From assembly GCA_038396625.1 (NCBI GenBank), contig CP121688.1, positions 4,015,339 to 4,079,338 on the forward strand: a stretch of 64,000 bases of DNA, in the 5' to 3' direction. Source of the DNA: G038396625 sp038396625. Lineage in GTDB: Bacteria > Bacillota > Clostridia > Peptostreptococcales > Thermotaleaceae. Every line of letters starts with the position of its first letter. Position 1 is the stretch's first letter. The notes beneath the pieces are model-generated. The model did not search any database and was not told the DNA's origin. It was given only the letters and a program-made list of their open reading frames with translations. Of the stretch, positions 24,228-34,014 are shown piece by piece. The translations under genes and the position numbers were made by a program.

Positions 24228-24258
24228 ACAAAAGTCGTATTTTAAATACGACTTTTGT
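24228..24258. terminator. Bidirectional terminator upstream of rpsF
   Basis: A 15-bp perfect stem starting ACAAAAGTCGTATT with one central base. It ends the aminotransferase transcript arriving from the right on the minus strand. Confidence 0.85.
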
Positions 24259-24275
24259 ACTGTAATCTTTATAAT

Positions 24276-25463
24276 TTATTTTTGTATCGCTTCTTTTAAA
24301 ACTTCTCCTAACCGCTTAATCCCCTCAACAATCTTTTCTTCTGGCATATTTGAGTAATTTAAACGGAAAGCATTCTCATGTCCACCATTAGGGAAGAAGG
24401 AACCTCCCGGTACAAATGCCACCTTTTTCTCTAATGCTTTGATCATTAAGTCTCTGGCATTGATATATTCTGGAAGCTCAACCCAAGTAAATAGCCCGCC
24501 CTGTGGATATGTATATTTTACTTCTGCTGGAAAATGCTCTTTCATGGTATCTAGCATTAAATTACGACGTCTTTTATAAACATCCTTGATTTTTTCTATA
24601 TGTTCATCTAAGGGGTACATTTCTAAAAACGTATTAAGTTCTCTTTGAGAAATGGTACTGGTCTGTAAATCTGCACCTTGTTTTACCATAATGTATTTTC
24701 CTAGAATTTGTTCTGATGCACACACCCAACCGATTCGAAGACCTGGGGCAAAAGTCTTTGAAAATGTTCCTAAAAATACAACTCTGCCATCTTTGTCAAA
24801 GGCTTTCACAGATGGAGGAATCTCTCCTTCAAATCTTAATTCTCCATAAGGATTATCTTCAATAATCGGTAAATCATATTTTGTAGCAATCTCTAATAAC
24901 TGCTTACGTCTTTCTACACTCCACGTTTTCCCTGTAGGGTTTTGAAAATCAGGAATCACATAAATCATACGAGCTCTTGGGGTTGCCTTTAATATCTCTT
25001 CTAAATCTTCCATAATCATACCATCATCATCTGTAGCAACCTCTACAAACTTACAGTCATAGGCCTTAAATGCATTAATGGCACCCAAATAGCTTGGACT
25101 TTCGCATACTACAACATCCTCAGGATTTAAAAAGATTTTACCTGTAAAGTCTAACCCTTGCTGAGAACCGCTAGTAATTAGAATATCCTTTGCTTCTGTT
25201 TTAATACCTAGCTTTGCCATTCGCGCTGCAATTTTTTCTCTTAAAGGTGTAAAACCTTCTGTAGTACTATATTGTAGTGCCTGCTGTCCTGCTTCATCTA
25301 ACACCTTTACAGCTACTTTCTTCATCTCTTCCACAGGAAATAATTCTGGTGCGGGCAAACCTCCTGCAAAAGATATAATCTCTGGTTTTGTTGTCAATTT
25401 TAATAATTCTCTAATTTCCGAGGCCTTCATCCCTTCCATGCGTTTCGCATATCTTATATTCAT
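24276..25463 (-). CDS. PLP-dependent aminotransferase, class I/II (MocR-like/LysN type)
   Basis: A 395 aa fold-type I aminotransferase without an N-terminal DNA-binding domain. The PLP lysine is in GTFSKTFAPGLRIGWV, with IPDFQNPTG and EDNPYGELRF nearby. Closest in pattern to 2-aminoadipate/aromatic aminotransferases used for lysine or branched and aromatic amino acids; the substrate cannot be read from sequence. GGAGGTG precedes the ATG by seven bases. It is monocistronic and has a long leader that may be structured. Confidence 0.88.
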   Translation of the reverse strand: MNIRYAKRMEGMKASEIRELLKLTTKPEIISFAGGLPAPELFPVEEMKKVAVKVLDEAGQQALQYSTTEGFTPLREKIAARMAKLGIKTEAKDILITSGSQQGLDFTGKIFLNPEDVVVCESPSYLGAINAFKAYDCKFVEVATDDDGMIMEDLEEILKATPRARMIYVIPDFQNPTGKTWSVERRKQLLEIATKYDLPIIEDNPYGELRFEGEIPPSVKAFDKDGRVVFLGTFSKTFAPGLRIGWVCASEQILGKYIMVKQGADLQTSTISQRELNTFLEMYPLDEHIEKIKDVYKRRRNLMLDTMKEHFPAEVKYTYPQGGLFTWVELPEYINARDLMIKALEKKVAFVPGGSFFPNGGHENAFRLNYSNMPEEKIVEGIKRLGEVLKEAIQK

Positions 25464-25535
25464 TTCAACACACCTCCATAAAACATATTATTAAAAATTT
25501 GCATATTACTACTCAAAATACATTCAATATAAACT

Positions 25536-25582
25536 GTGTAGCACCGAAGCAATTCCATCCTCGATCCTTCTCTACGCTACAC
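25536..25582 (-). other. Candidate structured leader of the aminotransferase gene
   Basis: The roughly 310-base gap before the aminotransferase holds no gene. On the minus strand GTGTAGC (25582-25576) and GCTACAC (25542-25536) enclose a purine-rich segment with GAAGGATCGAGGATGG and an internal GAAG/CTTC pairing. A TATAAT-like -10 lies near 25690. The RNA would sit about 75 bases before the start codon. No known riboswitch class was recognised. Confidence 0.35.
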
Positions 25583-25777
25583 CGATGTACCACTACTTTT
25601 ATGTCACTGATCACAACTTATATAGCGACACAAATCAGCAGCTTTTCTTAATTTTTTTGTTCATTAAAACCATATCTCTCATCACACTATATTATAACAT
25701 TAAAAGTTTTATTTTTGTCGGAATTATTAAAAATTTTCTATACTTCAGCCAAAAAATTGTATTTCTCTTTTTAATAT

Positions 25778-25972
25778 CTATTCTTCTTTTCTTTCAATAA
25801 TTTTTTTAACTCTTTTTTCAAATTTTATTCTTGGCAGCCATACCTGTTTATCACAGCCTAGACATCGTATACGAAAATCTGCCCCTATTCTCATGATTTC
25901 AAATTTATTATTTCCACAAGGATGATTCTTCTTGACCTCCACGATATCTCCCATTCTTAAATCCATTGGCAT
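25778..25972 (-). CDS. DUF951 family protein
   Basis: A 64 aa protein with the DUF951 pattern (GDIVEVKKNHPCGNNKFEI, GADFRIRCLGCDKQVWLPR), including three cysteines that may bind metal. Start at 25972, seven bases after GGTGG; the upstream in-frame extension runs through the terminator. Function unknown. It is frequent next to mscS and rpsF in Clostridia. Confidence 0.88.
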   Translation of the reverse strand: MPMDLRMGDIVEVKKNHPCGNNKFEIMRIGADFRIRCLGCDKQVWLPRIKFEKRVKKIIERKEE

Positions 25973-26013
25973 AAAAAAACCACCTTTCCCGCTCTCATTG
26001 CGATACATAATAA

Positions 26014-26033
26014 CCCGAGACAACGGTCTCGGG
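26014..26033 (-). terminator. Terminator after mscS
   Basis: Perfect 8-bp GC-rich stem CCCGAGAC/GTCTCGGG with a 4-base loop, then TTATTAT on the minus strand. Confidence 0.8.
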
Positions 26034-26041
26034 CAGTCACT

Positions 26042-26929
26042 TTAATCCTTTTGTTCTGGCTGGATAATTACACGTCTTGGATAAGGTATTTCTATTCCCT
26101 TCTCATCCAACCTTTCTTTGATTCTCTTTCTTAGCTCTCTTTCTACTGCCCACTGTTCCATTGGTATTGTTTTGGCTATGATAGATATAACGATATCAGA
26201 TTGCCCCAATTTTGTCACCCCCAAAACAGTAGGTCCTTCCAAAATTTTATGGTTTTCTTCTCTAATTTCTTCACATAATTCCTCTAAAACCTTTATTGTT
26301 TTCCCAATGTTTTCTTCGTATGCAATACTTACATCTACCCAAGCCCTCATATTTCCTCTTGACTTATTCGTAAGTCTTGATATAGCCCCATTTGGAACTA
26401 CATGCAAATCTCCATTGAAGTCTCGTAGCTTCGTAACCCTCAAAGCCATTTCTTCAACAATACCTGACTGCCCTTCTGTTTCTATATAATCTCCCACTTG
26501 AAATTGATCTTCAAATAGGATAAAAAATCCTGTAATTACGTCTCTAACTAGGTTTTGCGCGCCAAAACCTATGGCCAATCCTCCTATACCAGCAGCAGCA
26601 ATAAGGGAAGATACATTTATACCCAAAGTTTCAAGAACAGGTGTAAATGCAACAAAATAAATAGTGTATCTTAATATGCTTTTTATAATGCCTTTTACTG
26701 TATTAAATCTTTTTTCTTCTCCCACCAATTTAAATTTTTCTCTATTATCGAAAAATTTGTCAACAATCATATTGCCAAATCGTATAGCTAAAGTCATAGC
26801 AATAAGAATTAAAATAATTTTAATAAAATCTCCTGTATATTCTGCCAAATTTTCAGGATTTGTATACGTTTTAAAAGTTTCCTGTGCCTTATCATGGATA
26901 TTCATATACAATTGTTGCCAATCTAACAA
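26042..26929 (-). CDS. Small-conductance mechanosensitive channel (MscS family)
   Basis: A 295 aa membrane channel. Two to three membrane helices are followed by the pore helix (GIGGLAIGFGAQNLVRDVITGFFILFEDQ starts near residue 112) and the beta domain (VGDYIETEGQSGIVEEM, TVVPNG-like VVPNGAISRLTN). Opens under membrane tension to release solutes. TTG start after GGAGG. It follows the DUF3343 gene by 12 bases. Confidence 0.92.
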   Translation of the reverse strand: MLDWQQLYMNIHDKAQETFKTYTNPENLAEYTGDFIKIILILIAMTLAIRFGNMIVDKFFDNREKFKLVGEEKRFNTVKGIIKSILRYTIYFVAFTPVLETLGINVSSLIAAAGIGGLAIGFGAQNLVRDVITGFFILFEDQFQVGDYIETEGQSGIVEEMALRVTKLRDFNGDLHVVPNGAISRLTNKSRGNMRAWVDVSIAYEENIGKTIKVLEELCEEIREENHKILEGPTVLGVTKLGQSDIVISIIAKTIPMEQWAVERELRKRIKERLDEKGIEIPYPRRVIIQPEQKD

Positions 26930-26941
26930 ATTTCCTCCCCC

Positions 26942-27199
26942 TTAAACAACTTTAGTAATCACTTTGTTATTATCTTTTTTCTCAATCCTAAAAACATTCA
27001 AGCTTTCTTCTTGATCTAAAGCTCCCATAATCTCTGAAAATACTTCTGGTGCAAACTTAATCGATAATCCACAGCTGGCACTAATTTCTCTTGGAGTAGG
27101 AATCGTTTCTATGGAAAATTTGGATTTTAACATATTTTCTGTTTTAATAGCATGATGTGTTGATTCAAAAACGATCACATAAAATTCTTTTTCTAACAT
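26942..27199 (-). CDS. DUF3343 protein, putative Se/S carrier
   Basis: An 85 aa DUF3343 protein (YVIVFESTHHAIKTENMLK, TPREISASCGLSIKF), with the conserved cysteine in SASCG. The family is proposed as a selenium/sulfur carrier and co-occurs with YedF, which is directly upstream here. AAAGGA ribosome site. Confidence 0.85.
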   Translation of the reverse strand: MLEKEFYVIVFESTHHAIKTENMLKSKFSIETIPTPREISASCGLSIKFAPEVFSEIMGALDQEESLNVFRIEKKDNNKVITKVV

Positions 27200-27210
27200 A
27201 GGATTCCTTT

Positions 27211-27798
27211 CTACAATCTTATTGTATTTTTTGCCATATTCATTTTTTCAACAATAGTGTACATATTGGTGACACCGCCTACTTCAAGTTTCGTCTTCAA
27301 TTGAAAATAATCTAGGCAAGTTCCACAAGATAAAACTTCTACCCCTTCACTCTCTAGATGCCTTAAATAATCAATGACTTCTGAACCTTCTGTTGTCAAT
27401 CTTACCCCACTATTAACAAATAATAAAGCCTTAGGATAAGGTTTCATTTCTGTTAGGGTATACATATATCCCTTCATCAATACTTGCCCTAATTCTCTAG
27501 ACCCTTCTCCCATTACATCACTTCCAAGCATGATGACCACATCTTTTGTATTTTTACTTTCTTGGTGCATTCTTTGGCTTCCTGCTTCTTTATAGATATT
27601 TATATAATAATTATCATTCATTTCTTTCACATCTACATTATACGCCATGCTTTTTGCTAATTTCGTTACATTCTGCATAGCAATTTCGTTATCTACAATG
27701 GTTGTAACACTTCCCTCCGTTAATGCATCCAATACTTTCTTTGTTTCAATTACGGGCTTTGGACAGTTTAAACCCCTTGCATCCACTTGTCTATTCAT
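27211..27798 (-). CDS. yedF: YedF, sulfurtransferase-like selenium metabolism protein
   Basis: A 195 aa protein. The N-terminal TusA-like domain has the persulfide cysteine in GLNCPKPVIETKK. The C-terminal DsrE-like domain (VVIMLGSDVMGEGSRELGQ, VEVLSCGTCLDYF) is diagnostic of the selenium-metabolism YedF family. Thought to handle reduced selenium for selenophosphate synthesis. ATG 27798 follows GGAGG by eight bases. Operon with DUF3343. Confidence 0.9.
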   Translation of the reverse strand: MNRQVDARGLNCPKPVIETKKVLDALTEGSVTTIVDNEIAMQNVTKLAKSMAYNVDVKEMNDNYYINIYKEAGSQRMHQESKNTKDVVIMLGSDVMGEGSRELGQVLMKGYMYTLTEMKPYPKALLFVNSGVRLTTEGSEVIDYLRHLESEGVEVLSCGTCLDYFQLKTKLEVGGVTNMYTIVEKMNMAKNTIRL

Positions 27799-27908
27799 TT
27801 TCTTAACCTCCATACGCTTCATATATTTTATAAGTTTATTATATCGGTATTTTCCATCCGAAGCTTATAAATTTTATCTATGGTTTATGTACTTATCATA
27901 GAAAATTC

Positions 27909-28610
27909 CTATAGACAGATGGTTCTTTGTATCATTCCCATAATTGGATTATGATGATATAAATATTTTGTTAAAACAGATTTTTCAATACCTTCTACTA
28001 AAATACCTATATCCATCATGGTCATGAGAGGCGTTATGATTGTCAGCAAAATAAAGATTGCAAAAATGCCCTTGATAAACCCAAAAATCATGCCTCCTAG
28101 GCAATTAAATTGCTTCAACACAGGAAGACTGGCGATGTTATGTAATAAATAACCTAAAATAGATAATATCATCTTTATAATGAAGAATACAAGCAGAATA
28201 CTCATAAAATTTATAAACATTCTTGTAAGGGTATCTGATACATAGCTGTGGACACCTTCCATTGCCCTAGTGCTATAGACTTGCATCACATCATTTTTCA
28301 TAAAAAATTCTTCTATTGTCTTAGGAAATTTCAGCATTTGAAAGATATTTCGATTTGCCACAATCCCTCCAGAAATAGCTTGTTCATTTAACGTTATTTT
28401 AAACCTATTTCCTATGATTTCTTGAATTTTGATAAAAATTGCTGTGTTTTGTGCAATGTATGTTGAAACTACAGGATAATATATTTTCGCAACAATCCCT
28501 GCTATGATAAAGCTCGTAAATTGAAAGAACGACAAAATAAGTCCTTTTGTCCAACCCTTTAGGATGTGAATAATCAATATAACAAGTATTAAGACATCCA
28601 TCCAGCCCAT
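27909..28610 (-). CDS. CvpA-family membrane protein
   Basis: A 233 aa protein with four hydrophobic segments and the CvpA N terminus (DVLILVILIIHILKGWTKGL). The family is named for colicin V production; in most bacteria its role is envelope maintenance and is poorly defined. RBS GGGGGG. It follows the DUF5711 gene by 10 bases. Confidence 0.8.
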   Translation of the reverse strand: MGWMDVLILVILIIHILKGWTKGLILSFFQFTSFIIAGIVAKIYYPVVSTYIAQNTAIFIKIQEIIGNRFKITLNEQAISGGIVANRNIFQMLKFPKTIEEFFMKNDVMQVYSTRAMEGVHSYVSDTLTRMFINFMSILLVFFIIKMILSILGYLLHNIASLPVLKQFNCLGGMIFGFIKGIFAIFILLTIITPLMTMMDIGILVEGIEKSVLTKYLYHHNPIMGMIQRTICL

Positions 28611-28620
28611 CTAATCCCCC

Positions 28621-29757
28621 CTATTGCTTTTTGTACTTTATCTGCATAATCTCTAATTTGTTTTTTAAAGCCACAAGTATTTTATTATTAGAAAGAATGT
28701 ACGCTCCTTGAATATCATTGTTAATCTTTTTTTCTCCCCACTGCTTTCCTTCCTTGGAAATAAAATATAATGTTCTTTCAGTAAAAGCTATGATATTACC
28801 TTTTTTGATATCCATTCCTAAAATATTACCTTTCACAGCTGTTTTACTGATATCTGTACCTTCCATGTCTACTACCCATATATAATTTTGATTTTTTGTA
28901 TCCATAATTCCCTTTTTGGAGTCTGCAATATTAATGGCAATCAATCCTGATTGATCCCAAGCAATTTTGTTCATGGCTCCTAGCATTTCTTTACTCCAAA
29001 GTAGTCCCTTTTCCTTACTAAATCCTATTAGTTTCTCATCTCCTACATTCATTAATCGATGGTCTTCACTAAAGAATACATGCGTAATCAGCTGATTCTC
29101 ATATTGATTGCCTCCAAGTAGCTGTCCTGTTTTCGTATAAAGTACTACTTTTGACTCGATTTTGTTTTCTTGTGTATCTAGTACAGATATTGCAAGTAGA
29201 TCTTGTCCGTCTGCCATGCTTATATCAAGGATCGTTCCCTTTGTTACCTCAATAGATCCTTCTTCTTTTCCTTGGGGGTTCAGTACAAGAATTTCTTTTT
29301 TTCCACCTTCTTCTTCCGTATACAATCCAATATATCCTTGTTGGTTGGTTTCCATATTTTTTAAAGACTTTTCTATATAAAAGGACCATTGGATATTTCC
29401 TTTAAAATCTATAGCACTTATCTCTCCTGTCTCTTTATCTGCCAAAAATAATAAATTCTCACTACTTTTTACCATAGGATCATATAGTTCTTTTTCTACC
29501 ATCCATTGTTCATTTCCCTGTGTATCATAGAATTTCAACTGGTTATGTCCATAAATGAAAATACCATTTTGGAAAGAATATATACCACCATTCTTATCTT
29601 CCCTATATGCAATCGTTTTAATTTTCTCAAAGGATATATCTTTATTTTGAAGAACGCTTGTCATCATATGGATCAGCTTCATCCCTCCAAATGTCAACAG
29701 GCATACCATCATCAAAATAAAAATTTTAAAGCGCATGGGCTTTTTTTTTCTTCCCAT
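28621..29757 (-). CDS. DUF5711 membrane-anchored beta-propeller-like protein
   Basis: A 378 aa protein with one N-terminal signal-anchor helix (FKIFILMMVCLLTFGGMKLI) and an extracytoplasmic domain of repeated beta strands with tryptophans (GNEQWMVE, GNIQWSFY, KGLLWSKE, KQWGEKK), typical of PQQ-like propellers and clostridial DUF5711. Function unknown. Likely operon with cvpA. Confidence 0.75.
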   Translation of the reverse strand: MGRKKKPMRFKIFILMMVCLLTFGGMKLIHMMTSVLQNKDISFEKIKTIAYREDKNGGIYSFQNGIFIYGHNQLKFYDTQGNEQWMVEKELYDPMVKSSENLLFLADKETGEISAIDFKGNIQWSFYIEKSLKNMETNQQGYIGLYTEEEGGKKEILVLNPQGKEEGSIEVTKGTILDISMADGQDLLAISVLDTQENKIESKVVLYTKTGQLLGGNQYENQLITHVFFSEDHRLMNVGDEKLIGFSKEKGLLWSKEMLGAMNKIAWDQSGLIAINIADSKKGIMDTKNQNYIWVVDMEGTDISKTAVKGNILGMDIKKGNIIAFTERTLYFISKEGKQWGEKKINNDIQGAYILSNNKILVALKNKLEIMQIKYKKQ

Positions 29758-29866
29758 ATTGATCCCCCTTGCTGAAAATTTACTAAAGTCTTTCTATAAA
29801 TGCTACGTACTCATTAATATCTATTATATGTCTGCATAGCCCAAAGCCTCAGCAATATAAAAATAA

Positions 29867-29890
29867 GAGTTAGTTTTATTGCTAACCCTC
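29867..29890 (-). terminator. Terminator of the PP2C phosphatase gene
   Basis: Stem GAGGGTTAG/CTAACTC (two unpaired G) followed by TTATTTTTAT on the minus strand. Confidence 0.7.
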
Positions 29891-29928
29891 AAATGATAAG
29901 TACAACAACACAAAATTGTAATAAGGCA

Positions 29929-31134
29929 CTACAAAATCTCTCCAACCATAATTGCTATATCATCTTTAATTTTTTCTGTTGCAAAATAATTTGCTTCGTC
30001 AATAATCCTATCAATCAACTCATCTAAATCTTTGTGTGCATTTTCTTTGCACAAAGTCAATACCCTATGATTTTGAAAAAAACCTTTTGATTGATTGTAA
30101 GATTCAGCAATGCCATCGGTATAAAACAATATTTTATCTCCCTTATCAAAGACAATACTTTTTTGCTCATAGCGCACATCTTTGAAAATGGTGCATATAG
30201 GCAATCCTGTCATTTCTATTTCATAAACATAGTTGGGACCAATAACAATAGGCATGCAATTATGTCCTGCATTTGCATAAGTAAAGTCTTTTTTTTCTGT
30301 ATGATACACTCCATAAAATATGGTAATGTAATATTGATCATCAATACTTAATTCTCGATACCGATGATATAAATATCTCAACGTTACAGCAGGATCAATG
30401 GCTCTTTCTCCGAGATTTTTCAAGGTCTGCCTTATAAACATTGTCATCATAGAAGAAGTAACCCCATGTCCTGCCACATCTGCCATATACAACCCTATAT
30501 GGGTATCATTAATTTGTATCACATCATAGACATCCCCACCTAGCATTTCACAGGGAATATACTTGGATTGAATTTTGAGCACACCATTATATATTTTATT
30601 CTCTGGCAAAATTTTATGTTGCAGTTGTTTGGCAAAATTCAAATCGCTTTTCATTTTGTTGTTCTGCTCCATCATTAATTTTTCCATGGCTCTTTGTTCT
30701 GTTACATCTCGAAATACTTCTACTGCACAATAAACTTTATGCTTTTCATCCCAAATTGGGGAACTTACTACAGAGTAAATTCTATCATGAACGATTTCTT
30801 CTTTTGTCATGGATGCCCCTTCAAAAACAGCTGTTTTTGAAATACAACATTCACATGGATGACTTTTTCCTAGGGCACGAAAGCATTCTTGCCCTACTGT
30901 ATCTCCCACTACTTGCTTCATGGGTTCATTCATAAAGATCACTTTATTATTCGGATCGATCACACGAACCCAATCCTTCATCCCAGACAATATATCTTCA
31001 AAGAATTTTGTTTCCTTTCCCAATTGCTTTTCAGGTTTTTTACACATACGCATCTCCCCAAGGTGTTCCTTTATGTACTTTTTATATTCTCGTAAACTTA
31101 TAGAAATCCTTTTATTTTCATCAATATTTAACAA
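29929..31134 (-). CDS. PAS domain plus SpoIIE-type PP2C phosphatase
   Basis: Up to 401 aa. A PAS domain (about 45-150) contains a cysteine cluster (CECC) and ends FRDVTEQRAME, then a short coiled coil leads into a SpoIIE/RsbU phosphatase with metal-binding DVYDV, DVAGHG and FYTDGIAESYN. Such enzymes dephosphorylate anti-anti-sigma factors in stress or sporulation switches. Start uncertain: the TTG at 31134 has no ribosome site but continues the upstream operon; the ATG at 31047 has GGGGAG six bases upstream and would give 372 aa. Confidence 0.85.
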   Translation of the reverse strand: MLNIDENKRISISLREYKKYIKEHLGEMRMCKKPEKQLGKETKFFEDILSGMKDWVRVIDPNNKVIFMNEPMKQVVGDTVGQECFRALGKSHPCECCISKTAVFEGASMTKEEIVHDRIYSVVSSPIWDEKHKVYCAVEVFRDVTEQRAMEKLMMEQNNKMKSDLNFAKQLQHKILPENKIYNGVLKIQSKYIPCEMLGGDVYDVIQINDTHIGLYMADVAGHGVTSSMMTMFIRQTLKNLGERAIDPAVTLRYLYHRYRELSIDDQYYITIFYGVYHTEKKDFTYANAGHNCMPIVIGPNYVYEIEMTGLPICTIFKDVRYEQKSIVFDKGDKILFYTDGIAESYNQSKGFFQNHRVLTLCKENAHKDLDELIDRIIDEANYFATEKIKDDIAIMVGEIL

Positions 31135-31138
31135 AAAA

Positions 31139-32185
31139 CTACTCGTTTTTATAAAAATTCTTACATTTTATAAGGAGTATAATGAAAACACCTAGGTAAC
31201 CAAATATAGGATATAAAATGCGTACCAGATTTTTAAACCCAAACTGAGCTAAGGGCATTGTAATCGTACAAAACAAAAGGCATACCACAAAATGGTTTAC
31301 CTTCCATACCCTTTCTATGCCTTGTATAAAAACAAATCCATTTGCAATGGCCGTAGTCAGCATTGCAAGCCATAATAAAATCCCATACAGTAGTCCTACA
31401 TGATGACCAAACTTTGATGCAATACACATCATAGGGATTTCCGTTCCATAAACATCCGTATAACGTATTAAAGTGGGCAATAATAAAAAAAGCCCCATTA
31501 TACCTAAGCCTAACCCTCCTATTAATCCTCCTATGATGGCAACGCCCTTATTCTCCAACAAAGGATATAGTGCACTCATAATCATAACAATGCCAATCAT
31601 GTTAAAACTTACATATAGAAGGCTAGAAGTAAACCAATTTCCAGTAAAGGATCGTACATTAGTCTCTATTTCGTAGCTCCATATTCCTTCACTCTCTAAA
31701 AAAACAAAGCTACCCATCAAGATAATCCCTACAAGCAATAAGGGGACAACCACTGTATTTACATAGGTTAATCCTCTCATACTAAAAAGAAAAGTGCCAC
31801 AGGCAACCATACTCATTAGCACAATTCCTAATGTTTTTGTATAACCGAAGTATTCTTCAAATAAGGCACCACTCCCTGCCAGCATCACACAATAGATAGA
31901 TAATAATAGTAAAGATAACATTCCTTTGATGACACTGCTCATATACATATTATTAAAGATAGAATCAATCCATTGATGGTAAGAAGAAATTCGATGTTGA
32001 TGCACCTTCAATAAAATAAAGGCACCCATCAAGCTAAATAGCAGAGATGCCATACCAATACCATAAACCCCTTTTATTCCATATACTGTGAAAAATTGTA
32101 CAATTTCCTGCCCCGATGCAAAACCAGCACCAATAACCGTTCCTATATATACACAGGCAACCTTTAAGGCTTTATTTTTTCTCAT
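31139..32185 (-). CDS. YkvI-family membrane transporter
   Basis: A 348 aa integral membrane protein with about ten helices. The N terminus (CVYIGTVIGAGFASGQEIVQFF) is the YkvI/APC-superfamily unwound helix signature. Substrate unknown, probably an amino acid or small solute. ATG 32185 is six bases after AGGAGG. Confidence 0.85.
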   Translation of the reverse strand: MRKNKALKVACVYIGTVIGAGFASGQEIVQFFTVYGIKGVYGIGMASLLFSLMGAFILLKVHQHRISSYHQWIDSIFNNMYMSSVIKGMLSLLLLSIYCVMLAGSGALFEEYFGYTKTLGIVLMSMVACGTFLFSMRGLTYVNTVVVPLLLVGIILMGSFVFLESEGIWSYEIETNVRSFTGNWFTSSLLYVSFNMIGIVMIMSALYPLLENKGVAIIGGLIGGLGLGIMGLFLLLPTLIRYTDVYGTEIPMMCIASKFGHHVGLLYGILLWLAMLTTAIANGFVFIQGIERVWKVNHFVVCLLFCTITMPLAQFGFKNLVRILYPIFGYLGVFIILLIKCKNFYKNE

Positions 32186-32300
32186 ACCCAACCTCCTATA
32201 TCTTATTGGTAATACATCTTATGTACTTAGGAGATTGTCTCATGTCAAAATTAAAATAATGAGCCTTTTATTAGATTTTATAGGCATTCATTCATAAACT

Positions 32301-33254
32301 TTAATTTCTCATAAAAATATATACTGTGTATAAAATATAGGATAACAACAGACCTCCCCCTTCTATTCTTGTAATTTTATGACATGTTCTAGAAAAAATA
32401 AGTAGGAGTAAAGTATAGGCAATCATAAATATCATATCTATAAAAATTTTTTCATCTACAGCGATAGGAGAAATAATGGCAGAGGTTCCTAATACAAATA
32501 AAATGTTAAAAATATTACTGCCTATAATATTGCCTACTGCAATGTCACTATTCTTTTTCAATGCCGCGGTCACACTAGTAATCAGCTCTGGCAAGGAAGT
32601 TCCTACAGCCACAATGGTTAAGCCCACTAAAGTCTCACTCATTCCCCATCCATAGGCAATAATCTTACTGCTTCTTACAACCAATTCACCACCAAGAATA
32701 ATACTAATTAATCCTCCCACTGTAAAAAAGGTATTTTTTTCCATGGTTTTCGGGCAAATCACCATTTCTTCATCCATCTCTTCTCTGCTATTTCTTGCTA
32801 CCTCAAATAAATAGTATAAAAAGATACTAAAAAATCCTATAAATATCAATCCATCGCCCCGTGTAATCACATCTTTGTCAATAAATTGAAGCTGTTTATC
32901 TAGCATAACAATCAGTAAAATGATACTAGATAATAAAGCAAATGGGATTTCTTTTTTTACGGTTTGTCTTTCCACTTGCAAAGGATAAATCAATGCGGTA
33001 ATTCCTACAATCATCGAAATATTAAACACATTACTTCCTATTACATTTCCCAGTGCAATTTCATTGCTTTGCTTGATAGCAGCGCCTATACTTACTGCTG
33101 CTTCAGGAGCACTCGTTCCAAAGGCAACAATGGTTAGTCCAATTAGTATCGGGGGCACATTCAATAACTTAGCAATACTCGAAGCTCCTTCTACAAAATA
33201 GTCAGCTCCCTTAATCAATATAATAAATCCTAAAATCAAAATCAAATACCACAT
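32301..33254 (-). CDS. Sodium/calcium antiporter (CaCA family, YrbG-like)
   Basis: A 317 aa antiporter with two homologous halves. Alpha-repeat 1 is GLTIVAFGTSAPEAAVSI with GNVIGSNVFN, and alpha-repeat 2 is GLTIVAVGTSLPELITSV with GNIIGSNIFN. Ten membrane helices and a central acidic loop. Exports calcium in exchange for sodium or protons. Monocistronic. Confidence 0.93.
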   Translation of the reverse strand: MWYLILILGFIILIKGADYFVEGASSIAKLLNVPPILIGLTIVAFGTSAPEAAVSIGAAIKQSNEIALGNVIGSNVFNISMIVGITALIYPLQVERQTVKKEIPFALLSSIILLIVMLDKQLQFIDKDVITRGDGLIFIGFFSIFLYYLFEVARNSREEMDEEMVICPKTMEKNTFFTVGGLISIILGGELVVRSSKIIAYGWGMSETLVGLTIVAVGTSLPELITSVTAALKKNSDIAVGNIIGSNIFNILFVLGTSAIISPIAVDEKIFIDMIFMIAYTLLLLIFSRTCHKITRIEGGGLLLSYILYTVYIFMRN

Positions 33255-33330
33255 ATCTGCCTCCTCTAAAATATATTTTTCTTATTTTATTATTACTTTT
33301 AAATTACCCTTTATTCTTGATTTTGACAAC

Positions 33331-33360
33331 AAAAATCCCAACCACTTGGATGGCTGGGAT
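33331..33360 (-). terminator. Terminator of the SdpR/SdpI-like operon
   Basis: Inverted repeat ATCCCAxCCA/TGGxTGGGAT with TTTTTG on the minus strand, after the SdpI-like gene. Confidence 0.75.
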
Positions 33361-33381
33361 GTAATGCCATTCATTCAGTTA

Positions 33382-34014
33382 TTATTTTTCAATCTTATTG
33401 AAAAGAAGATAGGAGTAAACAAAAGGATAGAGGACCGCTGCAACAATCCCTACCATCATCACCATCCAACCCATCTGTCCCTCTAAAAATGCTGTTACGA
33501 TGCTGATAATTCCCATTATGATAAAGCTGTATCCTCCCACTCTATGGGTTTTCTTCCACACTTGCTCATTTGCCAAAGTCCACGGTGTCTTAATACCGAA
33601 AAAATAGTTTGGTCTTATCTGGCTCATATAATTACCCAATAAGATAAACAAAATACCCGTTAATATTCGCATGACAAAACCTACATTTATATCATATCCT
33701 AAAGCAACCGTAATGGTGACCCAATGTATGATCACTAGAAATAATACAATCATTATTCTAGTCACATCATAAGCTTTGGTATGCTTTAGATAAGCTTTTT
33801 TCTTTGGATCTATTTTGGGTAAGACGGTCATGAATAGATACAGTAACAAAGGTAGCATAGCTGTAAAAAATACCCACGTTTTGTTTTGATATCTATCAAT
33901 TTGCCCTTTCACATTCCAATGTCCTGGTACCTGCTCTGGTAGATAAGGATATAAAATACCCGTTCCAATTAAGGACAGTATCACCAATAGAACCATCCAT
34001 TTATTGATTTTCAT
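33382..34014 (-). CDS. SdpI-family membrane protein (immunity-like, DUF1648)
   Basis: A 210 aa membrane protein with six helices. DUF1648 motif at the N terminus (YLPEQVPGHWNVKGQIDRY) and the SdpI signature further on (NYFFGIKTPWTLANEQVWKKTHRVGG). In Bacillus SdpI gives immunity to the SdpC toxin and sequesters the repressor SdpR. The upstream gene is an SdpR-like ArsR repressor whose end overlaps this start by 14 bases. No sdpABC toxin genes are in the window. ATG 34014 is six bases after GGGGAG. Confidence 0.85.
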   Translation of the reverse strand: MKINKWMVLLVILSLIGTGILYPYLPEQVPGHWNVKGQIDRYQNKTWVFFTAMLPLLLYLFMTVLPKIDPKKKAYLKHTKAYDVTRIMIVLFLVIIHWVTITVALGYDINVGFVMRILTGILFILLGNYMSQIRPNYFFGIKTPWTLANEQVWKKTHRVGGYSFIIMGIISIVTAFLEGQMGWMVMMVGIVAAVLYPFVYSYLLFNKIEK

